A stretch of DNA of 64,000 nucleotides from Mycobacterium sp. D16Q13 (GTDB taxonomy: Bacteria > Actinomycetota > Actinomycetes > Mycobacteriales > Mycobacteriaceae). Each line of letters opens with the position of its first letter. The stretch's first letter is position 1. The stretch lies in NCBI RefSeq assembly GCF_002013375.1, contig NZ_MAEW01000018.1:124001-188000 (forward strand), given 5' to 3'. Of this stretch, positions 23,181 through 32,216 are shown piece by piece. Below the pieces are notes generated by a model. The model was not told where the DNA came from. It saw nothing but the letters and a program-made list of their open reading frames with translations, and ran no database searches. Both the position numbers and the translations under genes were made by a program.

Positions 23181-24697
23181 TTAAAGATCCCCTCGGGAGT
23201 CGTGGGCGCCTTATCGAGGACGACGGCATCCACGAGCGGATTGAGCGCACCCAGCGAGCCTGCCTTCAGGTCGGCCAATCCCTGCGCCACGGAAAGGAAT
23301 CGATCCTGCTCACGCTGTTCGATGACGCCGTCGGACAAGACCGTGAACTTGTTGACGTAGTTTTCCCGGGCGAAGGGGCGTGCTCCCAACGGATGGGCGT
23401 CGGCGATCGCCAGCTCGTCGGTGATCACCTCGCCGTTCTTGAGAGTGACGACGGCCTTGCAGCCGAAGGCCTTCTCGTCGGGGTTGGCGGAGTGATAACG
23501 GCGAGTCCACTCCGGATCCTCGACGGTGCTGATCTTGTTCCAGAGCTCGATGGTCTCGGAACGATGCGCGCGCTCGGGGGCGTATGAGCGCTCGTGGTGC
23601 CAGGTGCCGTCTTCGAGTGCGACGGCGAAGATGTACATCACCGAGTGATCGAGCGTCTCGCGCGAGGCGTCGGGGTCGAACTTCTGCGGATCGTTTGATC
23701 CAGTCCCGATCACCACGTGCGTGTGGTGGCTGGTGTGCAGCACGATCGTCGCGATCTGCGAAAGGTCGCCGATGCGCTCACGCATTCTGCGGGCCAGGTC
23801 AATGGGAGCCTGGCTCTGGTACTCGGCCGAATGCTCCTTGGTGTAGCTGTCCAGGATGGCGCGCTTTTCCTCGCCGGGGCCCGGCAGCGGAACTTCGTAG
23901 ACCTTCTCGGGACCGCCGAGCAGCCAGGCGATTACGCCGTCCTCGCCCTCCCAGATCGGGGACGGCGCACCCTCGCCGCGCATCGCGCGGTCGACGGCTT
24001 CGATCGCGACCTTGCCGGCCCAGGCCGGTGCGTACGCCTTCCAGCTGGAAATGAGCCCCTTGCGGGACTGCCGGGTCGCAGTCGTCAGGTGCAGGGCCTG
24101 ACCAATGGCCTGGTAGATCGTCTCGGTGTCGAGCTTCAGCATGGTGCCCAGGCCGGCGGCCACTGAGGGGCCGAGGTGTGCGACGTGGTCAATCTTGTGC
24201 TCGTGCAGACAGATTCCACGCGTGAGGTTGATCTGAGTTTCGTATGCGGTGGCCAGACCGCGGATGAGATCGGCTCCGCCGATGCCGATGCCGAGCTGCT
24301 GGGCCACGGCCACCAACGGCGGAATGTTGTCGCCGGGGTGCGAGTAGTCGGCGGCCAGGAAGGTGTCGTGAAAGTCCAGCTCGCGTACGGCGACGCCGTT
24401 GGCCCATGCTGCCCACTCGGCCGAGTAGCCACCGCTGACACCGAAGACGTTGGCACCGCGTCCACCGGAAGACACCGCGTGTGCCTGCGCCTGGCGGCGT
24501 GCGACGGTGACGGGACGGCGGATGACCGAGGCGGCGCTGACGGCGGCGTTGTCGATGATCCGGTTGATGACCATCGCTTCGGTGTCGGCGGGAACGGCAA
24601 CGGGGTCCGAAGCGACCTCAGCGATCTTCCAGGCGAGGTGTTGGTCGCGGGGGAAGTCGTCGGCGCTGCGGCGGGTGTGTACGGAGTGAACGTGCAT
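23177..24697 (-). CDS. prpD: 2-methylcitrate dehydratase (MmgE/PrpD family)
   Basis: A 506-residue protein from ATG 24697 (MHVHSVHTRRSADDFPRDQHLAWKI, typical N-terminus); upstream frame extension enters the prpR promoter. Family segments: RELDFHDTFLAADYSHPGDNIPP near residue 100, ACLHEHKIDHVAHLGPSVAAGLG-like region, and KGLISSWKAYAPAWAGKVAIEA. It dehydrates 2-methylcitrate to 2-methyl-cis-aconitate. First gene of the methylcitrate-cycle operon, divergent from prpR. Confidence 0.94.
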   Translation of the reverse strand: MHVHSVHTRRSADDFPRDQHLAWKIAEVASDPVAVPADTEAMVINRIIDNAAVSAASVIRRPVTVARRQAQAHAVSSGGRGANVFGVSGGYSAEWAAWANGVAVRELDFHDTFLAADYSHPGDNIPPLVAVAQQLGIGIGGADLIRGLATAYETQINLTRGICLHEHKIDHVAHLGPSVAAGLGTMLKLDTETIYQAIGQALHLTTATRQSRKGLISSWKAYAPAWAGKVAIEAVDRAMRGEGAPSPIWEGEDGVIAWLLGGPEKVYEVPLPGPGEEKRAILDSYTKEHSAEYQSQAPIDLARRMRERIGDLSQIATIVLHTSHHTHVVIGTGSNDPQKFDPDASRETLDHSVMYIFAVALEDGTWHHERSYAPERAHRSETIELWNKISTVEDPEWTRRYHSANPDEKAFGCKAVVTLKNGEVITDELAIADAHPLGARPFARENYVNKFTVLSDGVIEQREQDRFLSVAQGLADLKAGSLGALNPLVDAVVLDKAPTTPEGIFK

Positions 24698-24775
24698 GAT
24701 CCGCACATTACGCACGTGGTTAGTGGATAAAAAGACCATGTAAATGCGTATTTCTGTATCCTTAGTTGGCATATC

Positions 24776-24791
24776 TTGCAAACATTGCAAA
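24776..24791. promoter_or_regulatory. Two TTGCAAA half-sites, likely PrpR binding region
   Basis: TTGCAAA occurs at 24776-24782 and again at 24785-24791, nine bases apart start to start, between the divergent prpD and prpR genes. The published M. tuberculosis PrpR motif is TTTGCAAA-like (from memory). Confidence 0.6.
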
Positions 24792-24815
24792 TAGATGTGG
24801 AGTTATCCTGACGAC

Positions 24816-26237
24816 ATGTCCAGACCGTTCGCCGGAGCGCGGTTGCGGAGGTTGCGCGAGGAGCGTGGCCTGACGCAAGCGGCGCTCGCGCGTGTTCTGG
24901 ATTTGTCGACGAGCTACGTCAATCAGCTGGAGAACGATGCGCGTCCCGTGACGGTTGCGGTACTGCTGCGGCTTACCGAACGGTTCGACCTCTCGCCGCA
25001 CTACTTCTCCCCGGACTCCGATGCCCGGCTTGTCGCGGATCTTGGCGAGATATTCACCGAGGCGTCCGTGGGTGAGGTGAGTGATCTGCAGCTCGAGGAG
25101 CTGGTCGCCCGAATGCCATCGGTGGGTCAGACCCTGGTGGGCATGCACCGCAGGCTGCGGGATGTCACTGCGGAGCTGGAGAGCTACCGCGCGACCGAGA
25201 ACGCGGCAACAATCGGTGACTCGATACGAGAGCCGCTGCGTCCCATGCCGTTCGAGGAGGTCCGCGACTTCTTCTACGATCACAAGAACTATCTCGGTGA
25301 GCTCGACACTGCCGCTGAAGATCTATTCGAGCATTACGGTTTGCACATCGGTGGGCTTGACGCGCAGCTGGCTACGGTGTTGAAGCAAGATCATGGCATC
25401 GCGGTGACCGTGACCAAGGGTGGGGCACTTTCGGATTCGTCCAAACGCCGGTTCGACACGGATGCTGGGGTTTTGCGTATCGCGCATTGGCTCACGCCCG
25501 GTCAGCGTGCATTCCAGATGGCCACCCAACTGGCTCTGTTGACGCAGACCGAGACCATGGCGGCCATCCTCTCCGGTGCCGAGCAGCTCAGCCCGGAGGC
25601 CATTGGCGTCGCCCGGATCGGCCTGGCCAACTACTTCGCCGGTGCATTCCTCTTGCCCTACAAACAATTTCACCATGCTGCGGAATTCAGTCGGTACGAC
25701 GTCGACATTCTGGCACGCCAATTCGAGGTCGGACACGAGACCGTCTGTCACCGGCTGTCCACGCTGCAACGTCCCTCCATGCGTGGGGTTCCGTTCATCC
25801 TGGTGCGCACCGACCGCGCGGGGAATATTTCGAAACGTCAATCCGCCACGGCATTTCACTTCTCCAGAGTGGGTGGAAACTGCCCGCTGTGGGTCGTGCA
25901 CGAGGCGTTTTCAAACCCTGGGCAGTTTGTGACCCAGGTCGCCGAGATGCCCGATGGCCGCACGTACTTCTGGGTCGCACGCACGAGCAGCACGTCAACC
26001 GGTGGATTTCTGAGCACGCCGAAGTCGTTCGCGATCGGGCTGGGATGCGATATCGCCCACGCCCATCGTCTGGTGTATTCGACAGGAATCGCGATCGACG
26101 ATCCGGCAACCGCCGTGCCGATTGGCCCGGGCTGCAAGGTGTGCGTGCGCGAATCCTGCGCACAACGTGCGTTTCCCTACATTGGCCGCAGCGTCCACGT
26201 CGACGAGGACGCCAGCAGCCGCCTGCCCTATACCTGA
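24816..26237 (+). CDS. prpR: PrpR-type short-chain fatty acyl transcriptional regulator
   Basis: A 473-residue protein from ATG 24816 (MSRPFAGARLRRLREERGL); an in-frame TTG/ATG a few codons upstream would overlap the operator. N-terminal XRE-type HTH (LTQAALARVLDLSTSYVNQLE, about residues 19-39), then a ScfR-type domain. The C-terminus carries CKVCVRESCAQRAFP (Cys at about 440, 443, 448), the cluster-binding CxxC-x4-C pattern of mycobacterial PrpR. It activates the methylcitrate cycle when propionyl-CoA accumulates and is divergent from prpD. Confidence 0.93.
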   Translation: MSRPFAGARLRRLREERGLTQAALARVLDLSTSYVNQLENDARPVTVAVLLRLTERFDLSPHYFSPDSDARLVADLGEIFTEASVGEVSDLQLEELVARMPSVGQTLVGMHRRLRDVTAELESYRATENAATIGDSIREPLRPMPFEEVRDFFYDHKNYLGELDTAAEDLFEHYGLHIGGLDAQLATVLKQDHGIAVTVTKGGALSDSSKRRFDTDAGVLRIAHWLTPGQRAFQMATQLALLTQTETMAAILSGAEQLSPEAIGVARIGLANYFAGAFLLPYKQFHHAAEFSRYDVDILARQFEVGHETVCHRLSTLQRPSMRGVPFILVRTDRAGNISKRQSATAFHFSRVGGNCPLWVVHEAFSNPGQFVTQVAEMPDGRTYFWVARTSSTSTGGFLSTPKSFAIGLGCDIAHAHRLVYSTGIAIDDPATAVPIGPGCKVCVRESCAQRAFPYIGRSVHVDEDASSRLPYT

Positions 26238-27439
26238 TCGGCGTGCCGCAGCACGGTGGGCGCGGCGGCGATCAGGGCGATCAACTGAATCACGCCGACC
26301 ACCGCGATGAGCATGGGAATGGATACCTCGTAGAGGTAACCCGTGAGCGTCCCGCCGATCGCGGTCGCCGTGCCGAGTACGGCCGCATAGACCCCGTATG
26401 CGGTGGCCCGGCGCGGCGACGGGACGAGGTCTGCGACCACAGCGCGCAGGGTGGATTCCTGAATCCCGGCGGCGGTACCCCACAGCAGCGCGCCGAGCAC
26501 GATACCTACCAACGAGTCCGTGAATGCCAGCATGGGTACGGCGGCGCCGACGATGGGCAGAACCACGAGGGTTTTCGGTCCTATGCGGTCATATGCCCAG
26601 CCGGAGAACAGGGCGGCGACAGCCGCAGCGGCCATTGCGACGGCGTATACCAACGGCACCGCGGCGGGTGCGAGGACGCCGCGATCGACCATGTGAAACG
26701 ACAGCACGCCAAAGGTCGCGAATCCGGATACGGTGATCCCGGAGAATCCCGCGTACAGCCAAAACTTCAACGGCAGTTGGAGTTTGTGGCGTACGGCCGA
26801 TGTGCTGTGGGTATCCGCGGCGTCCTCATACCGTTCGGGGTGAGGCACTCGCCGGCGAAGCCAGAACAGCAGGGCCAATGCCGCCGCTCCAGGAATCGCC
26901 AGCACGGCGAATGTCGGCAGGTAATTCCCCTGGGTGAGGGCGAGCATGCCGGCGACCACCAGCGGGCCGGTGATCGCGCCGACCTGGTCCATGGCTTCAT
27001 GTACCGCGAAACCCTTGCCGCGGCCGGTGACTGAGGTGGCGTGCGAGAGCAAGGTGTCCTTGGCTGGGCTGCGTACCGCCTTACCCACCCGTTCGGCGAT
27101 CACCAAAGTGGCGGCAACCCAGAGCACGCTGGCCATCCCCAGGAACGGGACCGTGACCACCGTGAGCGCATATCCGGCGATGGTCCAGCTCCAGAACATG
27201 CGGCTGCGGTCGGTGAGGGGGCCTGACACCAGACGCAGCGCCAGTGCCGCGGCCTCGCCGATTCCGGTCACCACACCCACGACGAGAGCAGTTGCCCCGA
27301 GCGATGCCAGGAGCGGGCCGGTGATCGAGCGTGCGCCCTCGTAGACGATGTCGGCGAACATGCTGATGACGCCAAAGGTGGTGACGAATCGCCAAGCCGA
27401 AAGGCGTTGTGGCACAGCTGGGTAATTTATTCTATCCAC
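26228..27439 (-). CDS. Major facilitator superfamily transporter
   Basis: A protein of 403 residues from GTG 27439, chosen because the further upstream frame is antisense-like to the hydrolase and not hydrophobic. About 12 membrane segments are visible, starting WRFVTTFGVISMFADIVYEGARS. The loop 2-3 region LRLVSGPLTDRSRMFW and the AMDQVGAITGPLVV helix resemble drug/sugar efflux MFS proteins. Substrate unknown. It overlaps the hydrolase gene by 13 bases and converges on prpR with a 10-base overlap at the stops. Confidence 0.82.
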   Translation of the reverse strand: MDRINYPAVPQRLSAWRFVTTFGVISMFADIVYEGARSITGPLLASLGATALVVGVVTGIGEAAALALRLVSGPLTDRSRMFWSWTIAGYALTVVTVPFLGMASVLWVAATLVIAERVGKAVRSPAKDTLLSHATSVTGRGKGFAVHEAMDQVGAITGPLVVAGMLALTQGNYLPTFAVLAIPGAAALALLFWLRRRVPHPERYEDAADTHSTSAVRHKLQLPLKFWLYAGFSGITVSGFATFGVLSFHMVDRGVLAPAAVPLVYAVAMAAAAVAALFSGWAYDRIGPKTLVVLPIVGAAVPMLAFTDSLVGIVLGALLWGTAAGIQESTLRAVVADLVPSPRRATAYGVYAAVLGTATAIGGTLTGYLYEVSIPMLIAVVGVIQLIALIAAAPTVLRHADQV

Positions 27440-28155
27440 CGTCTTACCTGCTCGGCGATCCACGCGCCGTCGTCGAGGGGAAGGTCGTGTCCGGCGGAAG
27501 TATGTACCGCCAGGGGGGCACCGAATGCGTTGGCGATCGTGCTTGATGCGGAGGAACTCACAAGCCGATCGTGTGCGGAGGTCAGAACCAGCAGCGGAGT
27601 GTCGATGCGTTTCGGCATCCGGAAGCCGATGGCCGCGGTGATCTGGCGGGCGATGCTGGCGCTCGAGGGACGCTGAGTCTGCAGGTAGTCCGCCCACCGC
27701 TGGGACAGTGCGTCGAGATCGAGGTCGGGGCTATTGGCGGTCTGCTCCAGGATCGCGCGTTCGCGCGGCACGTCGGCACGGAACCGTCCCAGCACCAGGT
27801 TGGGAATCGACGACGGCAAGAACCGCTGCCACACCGGCGTCGCGGCGGTGCTCGAATTGATGATGACGGCGCGCTCGAAATCCCCGGGATAGCGCGCGCA
27901 CCAATCGAGTCCGATCATGCCGCCCAGAGATATGGAGAGCAGCGACCATGTATCGCTGCCACGGTCCAGCCGGGACCGGATGTCGTCCGTGATCGCCGAG
28001 ATGTTCGCGGGCGAGGTGCGGTGGAACTCGGTGCCGAATCCGGGCGCATCCAGGCATTCCACCTGAACACCAAGTGATTCGGCGAAGACGTGCGGGAACT
28101 GCTCCCAGTGGCGCTTCTCGCGGCTCAGGCCACGCAGCAGCAGCCACCGTGTCAT
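27427..28155 (-). CDS. Alpha/beta hydrolase
   Basis: A 242-residue protein beginning WLLLRGLSREKRHWEQFP. The nucleophile elbow is SISLGGM (about residue 94), with Ser in place of the first Gly of GxSxG. The charge relay Asp is in LLVLTSAHDRLVS and the His in TSAGHDLPLDDG near the end. Probably an esterase or thioesterase. Start overlaps the stop of the methyltransferase gene by four bases. Confidence 0.82.
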   Translation of the reverse strand: MTRWLLLRGLSREKRHWEQFPHVFAESLGVQVECLDAPGFGTEFHRTSPANISAITDDIRSRLDRGSDTWSLLSISLGGMIGLDWCARYPGDFERAVIINSSTAATPVWQRFLPSSIPNLVLGRFRADVPRERAILEQTANSPDLDLDALSQRWADYLQTQRPSSASIARQITAAIGFRMPKRIDTPLLVLTSAHDRLVSSSASSTIANAFGAPLAVHTSAGHDLPLDDGAWIAEQVRRWIE

Positions 28156-28796
28156 CGCTTGATGCCCACCGTGAGCCGATCGAACTCCACGAAGGGAAGG
28201 GTGAAGGGATGACGCACCGGTCGCTGCACCGCAACCTCGAATCCGGCGGTTTCGAACATCTGACGCATCTCGGCCTTCGACGGAACGCTTGCGGGCACGC
28301 GGTCGCCGAAAATCCGGCGCAGGAGCGGCGCGGAGGCACGATCGGGCGTGAAAGTGGTGATCGCGGTGAATCCGCCGGGCGCCAGCACGCGATGGAACTC
28401 GGCGAGTGCAGCGGGCTGATCAAAGAAATGGAACGCCGAGGTGGACACCACCGCGTCCAACGCACCGTCGTCGAACGGCAGCTTCTCGGCAGGCGCGAAC
28501 TGCCAGTCGACAAGCGCCGAACGGGCCTTCGCCTGGGCGAGCATTCCTTCGGACATATCGACCCCGTGCACCTGCTCGGGTTCGAGTTCCTCCTGGATGC
28601 GGGTGGCCAGAATGCCGGTACCGCAGGCGATATCAACGACTCGCTGAGACTCGTGGTGACGCAGCAGGGCAAGCATCTCGTCCTGTGCGGGTCGGTACAC
28701 CCATTGTTGTAGCGGTGCCCAGTCGTACGCCTTGGCGGCGCGCCCCCAGAACCGCGTCACCTGGTCATTGAAAGCTCGCCGTTGAACCGTCGTCAT
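28152..28796 (-). CDS. Class I SAM-dependent methyltransferase
   Basis: A 214-residue Methyltransf_11-type protein from ATG 28796 (an in-frame codon at 28817 adds seven residues). Motif I is VVDIACGTGILA (about 55-66), motif II HGVDMSEGMLAQAKAR and the post-motif LDAVVSTSAFHFF. The methyl acceptor is unknown. First gene of a methyltransferase-hydrolase-MFS operon read leftwards, which could make, modify and export a small product. Confidence 0.85.
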   Translation of the reverse strand: MTTVQRRAFNDQVTRFWGRAAKAYDWAPLQQWVYRPAQDEMLALLRHHESQRVVDIACGTGILATRIQEELEPEQVHGVDMSEGMLAQAKARSALVDWQFAPAEKLPFDDGALDAVVSTSAFHFFDQPAALAEFHRVLAPGGFTAITTFTPDRASAPLLRRIFGDRVPASVPSKAEMRQMFETAGFEVAVQRPVRHPFTLPFVEFDRLTVGIKR

Positions 28797-28842
28797 GCGC
28801 ACAAGGTACGCCAGCAACCAGGGGGTCGCCAGACGGGTGCGG

Positions 28843-29220
28843 TCACCGCGCGGTGACGTTGACCCGGTCGGTGTAGAAGGCCAGATGACGGGCGATCTGG
28901 GACACCGCCGGGTACGGGTCTTCGTACGTCCAGACGGCGTCTTCGATCGTTCCCTCGGGTGTGTGTACCGAGTAATACGACGCCTCGCCCTTGTACGGGC
29001 AATAGGTGTGGGTATCGGTGCGCTGTAGTACCGCCCAGTTCACCGCGTCGGGTGGGAGGTAGTACACGGGCGGGTAGGTGGCCTCCTGCAGCCGCAGCGC
29101 ATTGGTGGTGTCGGCGATGGTGAGATCGCCGGACGTGACCACGACGCGGGTGTTGGAGGGCACGATATCGATGGGGTGGTCCGGGCCGGGAACCAGATGC
29201 GGCCTGTCGGTGGTGGACAT
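28843..29220 (-). CDS. DUF427 family protein
   Basis: A 125-residue protein from ATG 29220. The DUF427 pattern is clear: NTRVVVTSGDLTIADTTNALRLQEATYPPVYYLPP, then YCPYKGEASYYSV and the C-terminal AVWTYEDPYPAVSQIARHLAFYTDRV. Function unknown; a compact beta fold. Divergent from glutaryl-CoA dehydrogenase with a 98-base gap. Confidence 0.9.
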   Translation of the reverse strand: MSTTDRPHLVPGPDHPIDIVPSNTRVVVTSGDLTIADTTNALRLQEATYPPVYYLPPDAVNWAVLQRTDTHTYCPYKGEASYYSVHTPEGTIEDAVWTYEDPYPAVSQIARHLAFYTDRVNVTAR

Positions 29221-29318
29221 ATTTCCGAGGGTAGGCTTCCCTGGCTCTGCAGGTTTGAGCGGCTGTACCGCTTCAGTTCCTGGCCGGGGCAAGGCCCCCG
29301 GGCGCTAGGGTCTGCGAC

Positions 29319-30500
29319 ATGGCTGCGGATGCTGACCGAAGTGACCCAGACGAGCTGTTCGGTATCGACGCGCTGCTCAGCGACGAGGAACGTGCGATTC
29401 GCAATAGCGTGCGTGCGCTGGTTCAGGCGCGCGTAGTTCCGAACGTCCAGCGCTGGTATGAACATGGTGATCTACCCGTGCGCAAGCTTGCACTGGAGCT
29501 GGGCAAGATCGGTGTGCTCGGCATGCACCTGCAGGGTTATGGGTGCTCCGGAACATCCTCTCTGGCATACGGACTGGCGTGCATGGAGCTCGAGGCTGGC
29601 GACTCGGGGATCCGTTCACTGGTCAGTGTGCAGGGATCACTGGCGATGTATGCCATCTATGCCTACGGCAGCGATGCGCAGAAACAGAAATGGCTGCCCC
29701 GGATGGCGACGGGGGAGGAGCTGGGATGCTTCGGACTGACCGAACCGGATTTCGGGTCCAATCCCGGTGGAATGCGCACGCATGCCCGGCGCGATGGCAG
29801 CGACTGGATCATCAACGGCACCAAGATGTGGATCACCAACGGGTCGATCGCCGACGTCGCCGTCATCTGGGCGCAGACTGACGACGGAGTACGCGGCTTC
29901 CTGGTATCAACCGATTCTGCGGGATTCAACGCCGAGACCATCCGGTCCAAGATGTCCTTGCGCGCGTCGGTGACCGCTGAACTCAGTCTCAGCGATGTGC
30001 GGGTGCCGGAGAAGAACCGGCTACCGCTGGCGATCGGGCTCAAGGCGCCACTGTCCTGTCTCAACGAAGCTCGCTTTGGCATCATCTTCGGCTCGATGGG
30101 CGCAGCGCGTGAATGTCTGCGCACGGCACTCGAATACGCGCAGACCCGAGAACAGTTCGATCGCCCGATCGCCGGATTCCAGTTGACCCAGGAGAAGCTG
30201 GCCAACATGACGCTGGAATACGGCAAGGGGCTGCTGCTGGCATTGCATCTGGGGCGTCGTAAGGACGCGGATACGTTGACCACCCCACAGGTCAGCCTGG
30301 GCAAGCTCAACAATGTGCGCGAGGCCATCGAGATCGCCAGAACGGCCAGGACAATCCTTGGCGCGAACGGCATTTCGGGGGAGTACCCGGTGATGCGACA
30401 TGCCAACAACCTGGAGTCGGTGTTGACCTACGAGGGCACCAGCGAGATGCACACGCTGGTCATCGGCCAGGCACTCACCGGTATCCCGGCGTTCCGGTAG
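29319..30500 (+). CDS. Acyl-CoA dehydrogenase, glutaryl-CoA dehydrogenase type
   Basis: A 393-residue FAD enzyme. FAD/substrate motifs: CFGLTEPDFGSNPGGM (about 137-152), MWITNGSIADVAVIWAQT, and the catalytic Glu in LTYEGTSEMHTLVIGQALTG at the C-terminus. The TEPDFGSNPGGM and ARTILGANGISGEYPV segments are those of glutaryl-CoA dehydrogenases, which oxidise and decarboxylate glutaryl-CoA to crotonyl-CoA in lysine/tryptophan breakdown. A similar M. tuberculosis protein is FadE7 (memory). Confidence 0.88.
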   Translation: MAADADRSDPDELFGIDALLSDEERAIRNSVRALVQARVVPNVQRWYEHGDLPVRKLALELGKIGVLGMHLQGYGCSGTSSLAYGLACMELEAGDSGIRSLVSVQGSLAMYAIYAYGSDAQKQKWLPRMATGEELGCFGLTEPDFGSNPGGMRTHARRDGSDWIINGTKMWITNGSIADVAVIWAQTDDGVRGFLVSTDSAGFNAETIRSKMSLRASVTAELSLSDVRVPEKNRLPLAIGLKAPLSCLNEARFGIIFGSMGAARECLRTALEYAQTREQFDRPIAGFQLTQEKLANMTLEYGKGLLLALHLGRRKDADTLTTPQVSLGKLNNVREAIEIARTARTILGANGISGEYPVMRHANNLESVLTYEGTSEMHTLVIGQALTGIPAFR

Positions 30501-30517
30501 GTCAACGCCCGAACGCA

Positions 30518-30573
30518 GACACGCCGCCTAGCTGCGGAATCGTGCGATACGAATCCGCCGCAGACGGCGTGTC
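30518..30573. terminator. Bidirectional hairpin between convergent genes
   Basis: GACACGCCG (30518-30526) pairs with CGGCGTGTC (30565-30573), and CTGCGG (30532-30537) with CCGCAG (30558-30563) inside. It lies between the ends of glutaryl-CoA dehydrogenase and the KasB-like gene. Confidence 0.7.
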
Positions 30574-30588
30574 AGGGAAAGAAGTGGA

Positions 30589-31845
30589 TCAGTACTTGCC
30601 GAGGGCGATCGCCACGTTGTGGCCACCGAACCCGAACGAGTTGTTGATCGCGTACTTGTAGTCGCCCTTGCGGGGTTCCTTGCTGACGATGTCCAGTTCG
30701 ATCTCCGGATCGGGCGTCTCGTAATTCAGGGTGGGCGGAATGATGCCCTCCTGCAATGACTTCACCGTGATGACGGCTTCGACGGCACCGACCGCACCCA
30801 CCGAGTGCCCGAGGGCACCCTTGGGTGCGTAGACCGCGGCGTGGTGCAGGTTGGAGTTGTGGATGGCCTTGCCCTCGGCGACATCGCCCACGCTTGTCGC
30901 GGTGGCATGGGCGTTGACATGATCGATGTCCTTGGCATCCAGCCCGGCGGTCTCCAGGGCGCGGTTCATTGCCTTGGCGGCGCCAATTCCGTCCGGATGC
31001 GGTGCCACCACGTGGAAACCGTCCGACGTGATGCCGGCACCGAGAAGACGAGCGTAAATTCGCGCTCCCCGCGCCTTGGCGTGCTCCTCGGTCTCGATGA
31101 CCATGAGCGCAGCGCCCTCGCCGAAGACGAAGCCGGTGCGATTCTTGTCGAACGGACGCGACGCACCCGCGGGGTTGTCGTTGTCGGTGGACATCACGAT
31201 GCGCATGTTGGCGAACGCCGCGATCGGGACCGCCTCGATAGCTGCCTCGACCCCGCCGCAGATGGCGATATCGGCATCGCCGTAAGCGATCTGACGCCAC
31301 GCGTGCGCAATGCCCTCATTGCCCGACGCGCACGCCGACACCGGCGTGATGACACCGCCGCGGGCCTTGCGCTCCAGCCCGATGACCGCAGCCGCTCCGT
31401 TAGGCATGAACATCTGAACGGCCAGGGGCGAAACGACTTTCGTGCCCTTGGCACGCATCTCGTCGTAGGCCTCGACCATCTTCTCGGCGCCGCCGAGACC
31501 GGTGCCGACCGATACCGCGAGGCGTTCCAGGTCGACGTCGGGAGCTCCGGCGTCCTCCCAGACCTGGCGGCCCAGGATCGCCGCCAAGCGCTGGACATAG
31601 GACAGTCGACGGTGCTCGATCTTCGTCATGTCTTTGTCGAAGTCGCGGACCTTAAGGTGTCCGCCGATCTTCACGGGCAAGTTGTAGTGGGCGACGAAGT
31701 CGTCTTCGAGGGTGCGGATGCCGCTCTCGCCGGCGAGCAGTCCCTTCCAGGTGCCCTCGACATCCGGTGCGATCGACGTCGTCATGGCCATGCCGGTCAC
31801 GACGATGTTCGGAAAGCCGCCGTTTGCGGTAGATGGTTTGGTCAT
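30589..31845 (-). CDS. Beta-ketoacyl-ACP synthase II, KasA/KasB-like (orphan copy)
   Basis: A 418-residue condensing enzyme from ATG 31845 (GGGGGG about nine bases upstream); ATG 31854 is possible. The Cys-His-His triad is visible in PVSACASGNEG, HVNAHATATSVGD and GALGHSVGAVGAVE. The text is closer to KasB than KasA in places (RIVMSTDNDNPAGASRPFD, THATAT). KasA/B elongate meromycolate precursors in FAS-II. No acpM, fabD or accD lies beside it, so it is outside the usual kas operon and may be a third, specialised synthase. Confidence 0.88.
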   Translation of the reverse strand: MTKPSTANGGFPNIVVTGMAMTTSIAPDVEGTWKGLLAGESGIRTLEDDFVAHYNLPVKIGGHLKVRDFDKDMTKIEHRRLSYVQRLAAILGRQVWEDAGAPDVDLERLAVSVGTGLGGAEKMVEAYDEMRAKGTKVVSPLAVQMFMPNGAAAVIGLERKARGGVITPVSACASGNEGIAHAWRQIAYGDADIAICGGVEAAIEAVPIAAFANMRIVMSTDNDNPAGASRPFDKNRTGFVFGEGAALMVIETEEHAKARGARIYARLLGAGITSDGFHVVAPHPDGIGAAKAMNRALETAGLDAKDIDHVNAHATATSVGDVAEGKAIHNSNLHHAAVYAPKGALGHSVGAVGAVEAVITVKSLQEGIIPPTLNYETPDPEIELDIVSKEPRKGDYKYAINNSFGFGGHNVAIALGKY

Positions 31846-32216
31846 TATTGACATCCCCCCGTGGACATGCACGTGGCAAGCACGTTCTATCCCCTTTCGA
31901 ACTTCATCTGAGCTATCTCTTGGAGCGGATTTTAGTAAGCCCACTGCCAGCGAACTTCGCCAGGGTGGGTCGTCAAACGGATTCGATGATGAACCCTATG
32001 CCAGATCTGTGTAGGAACTGCATAAATTGACCAAGTGTGTCTGGGCGGTTGACGTTCCACAGCACAGCCTATCCAAAGTGACCGGCAAATGAATGAATGA
32101 TGCAGCTACCTGGGCGCAAGCAGGGCAAATGTGACCCGCGCGGCACAATGTCGGCCACCGTTTGAGATCTGTAGCATTGCTCACTATTGGGTCTAGTTTG
32201 CCTTGAGAGGAGCCGC
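31846..32216. other. Intergenic region, divergent promoters
   Basis: 371 bases between the divergent KasB-like and methyltransferase genes. GAGAGG at 32205-32210 is the ribosome-binding site of the methyltransferase. No convincing operator, RNA or small gene was seen. Confidence 0.4.
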
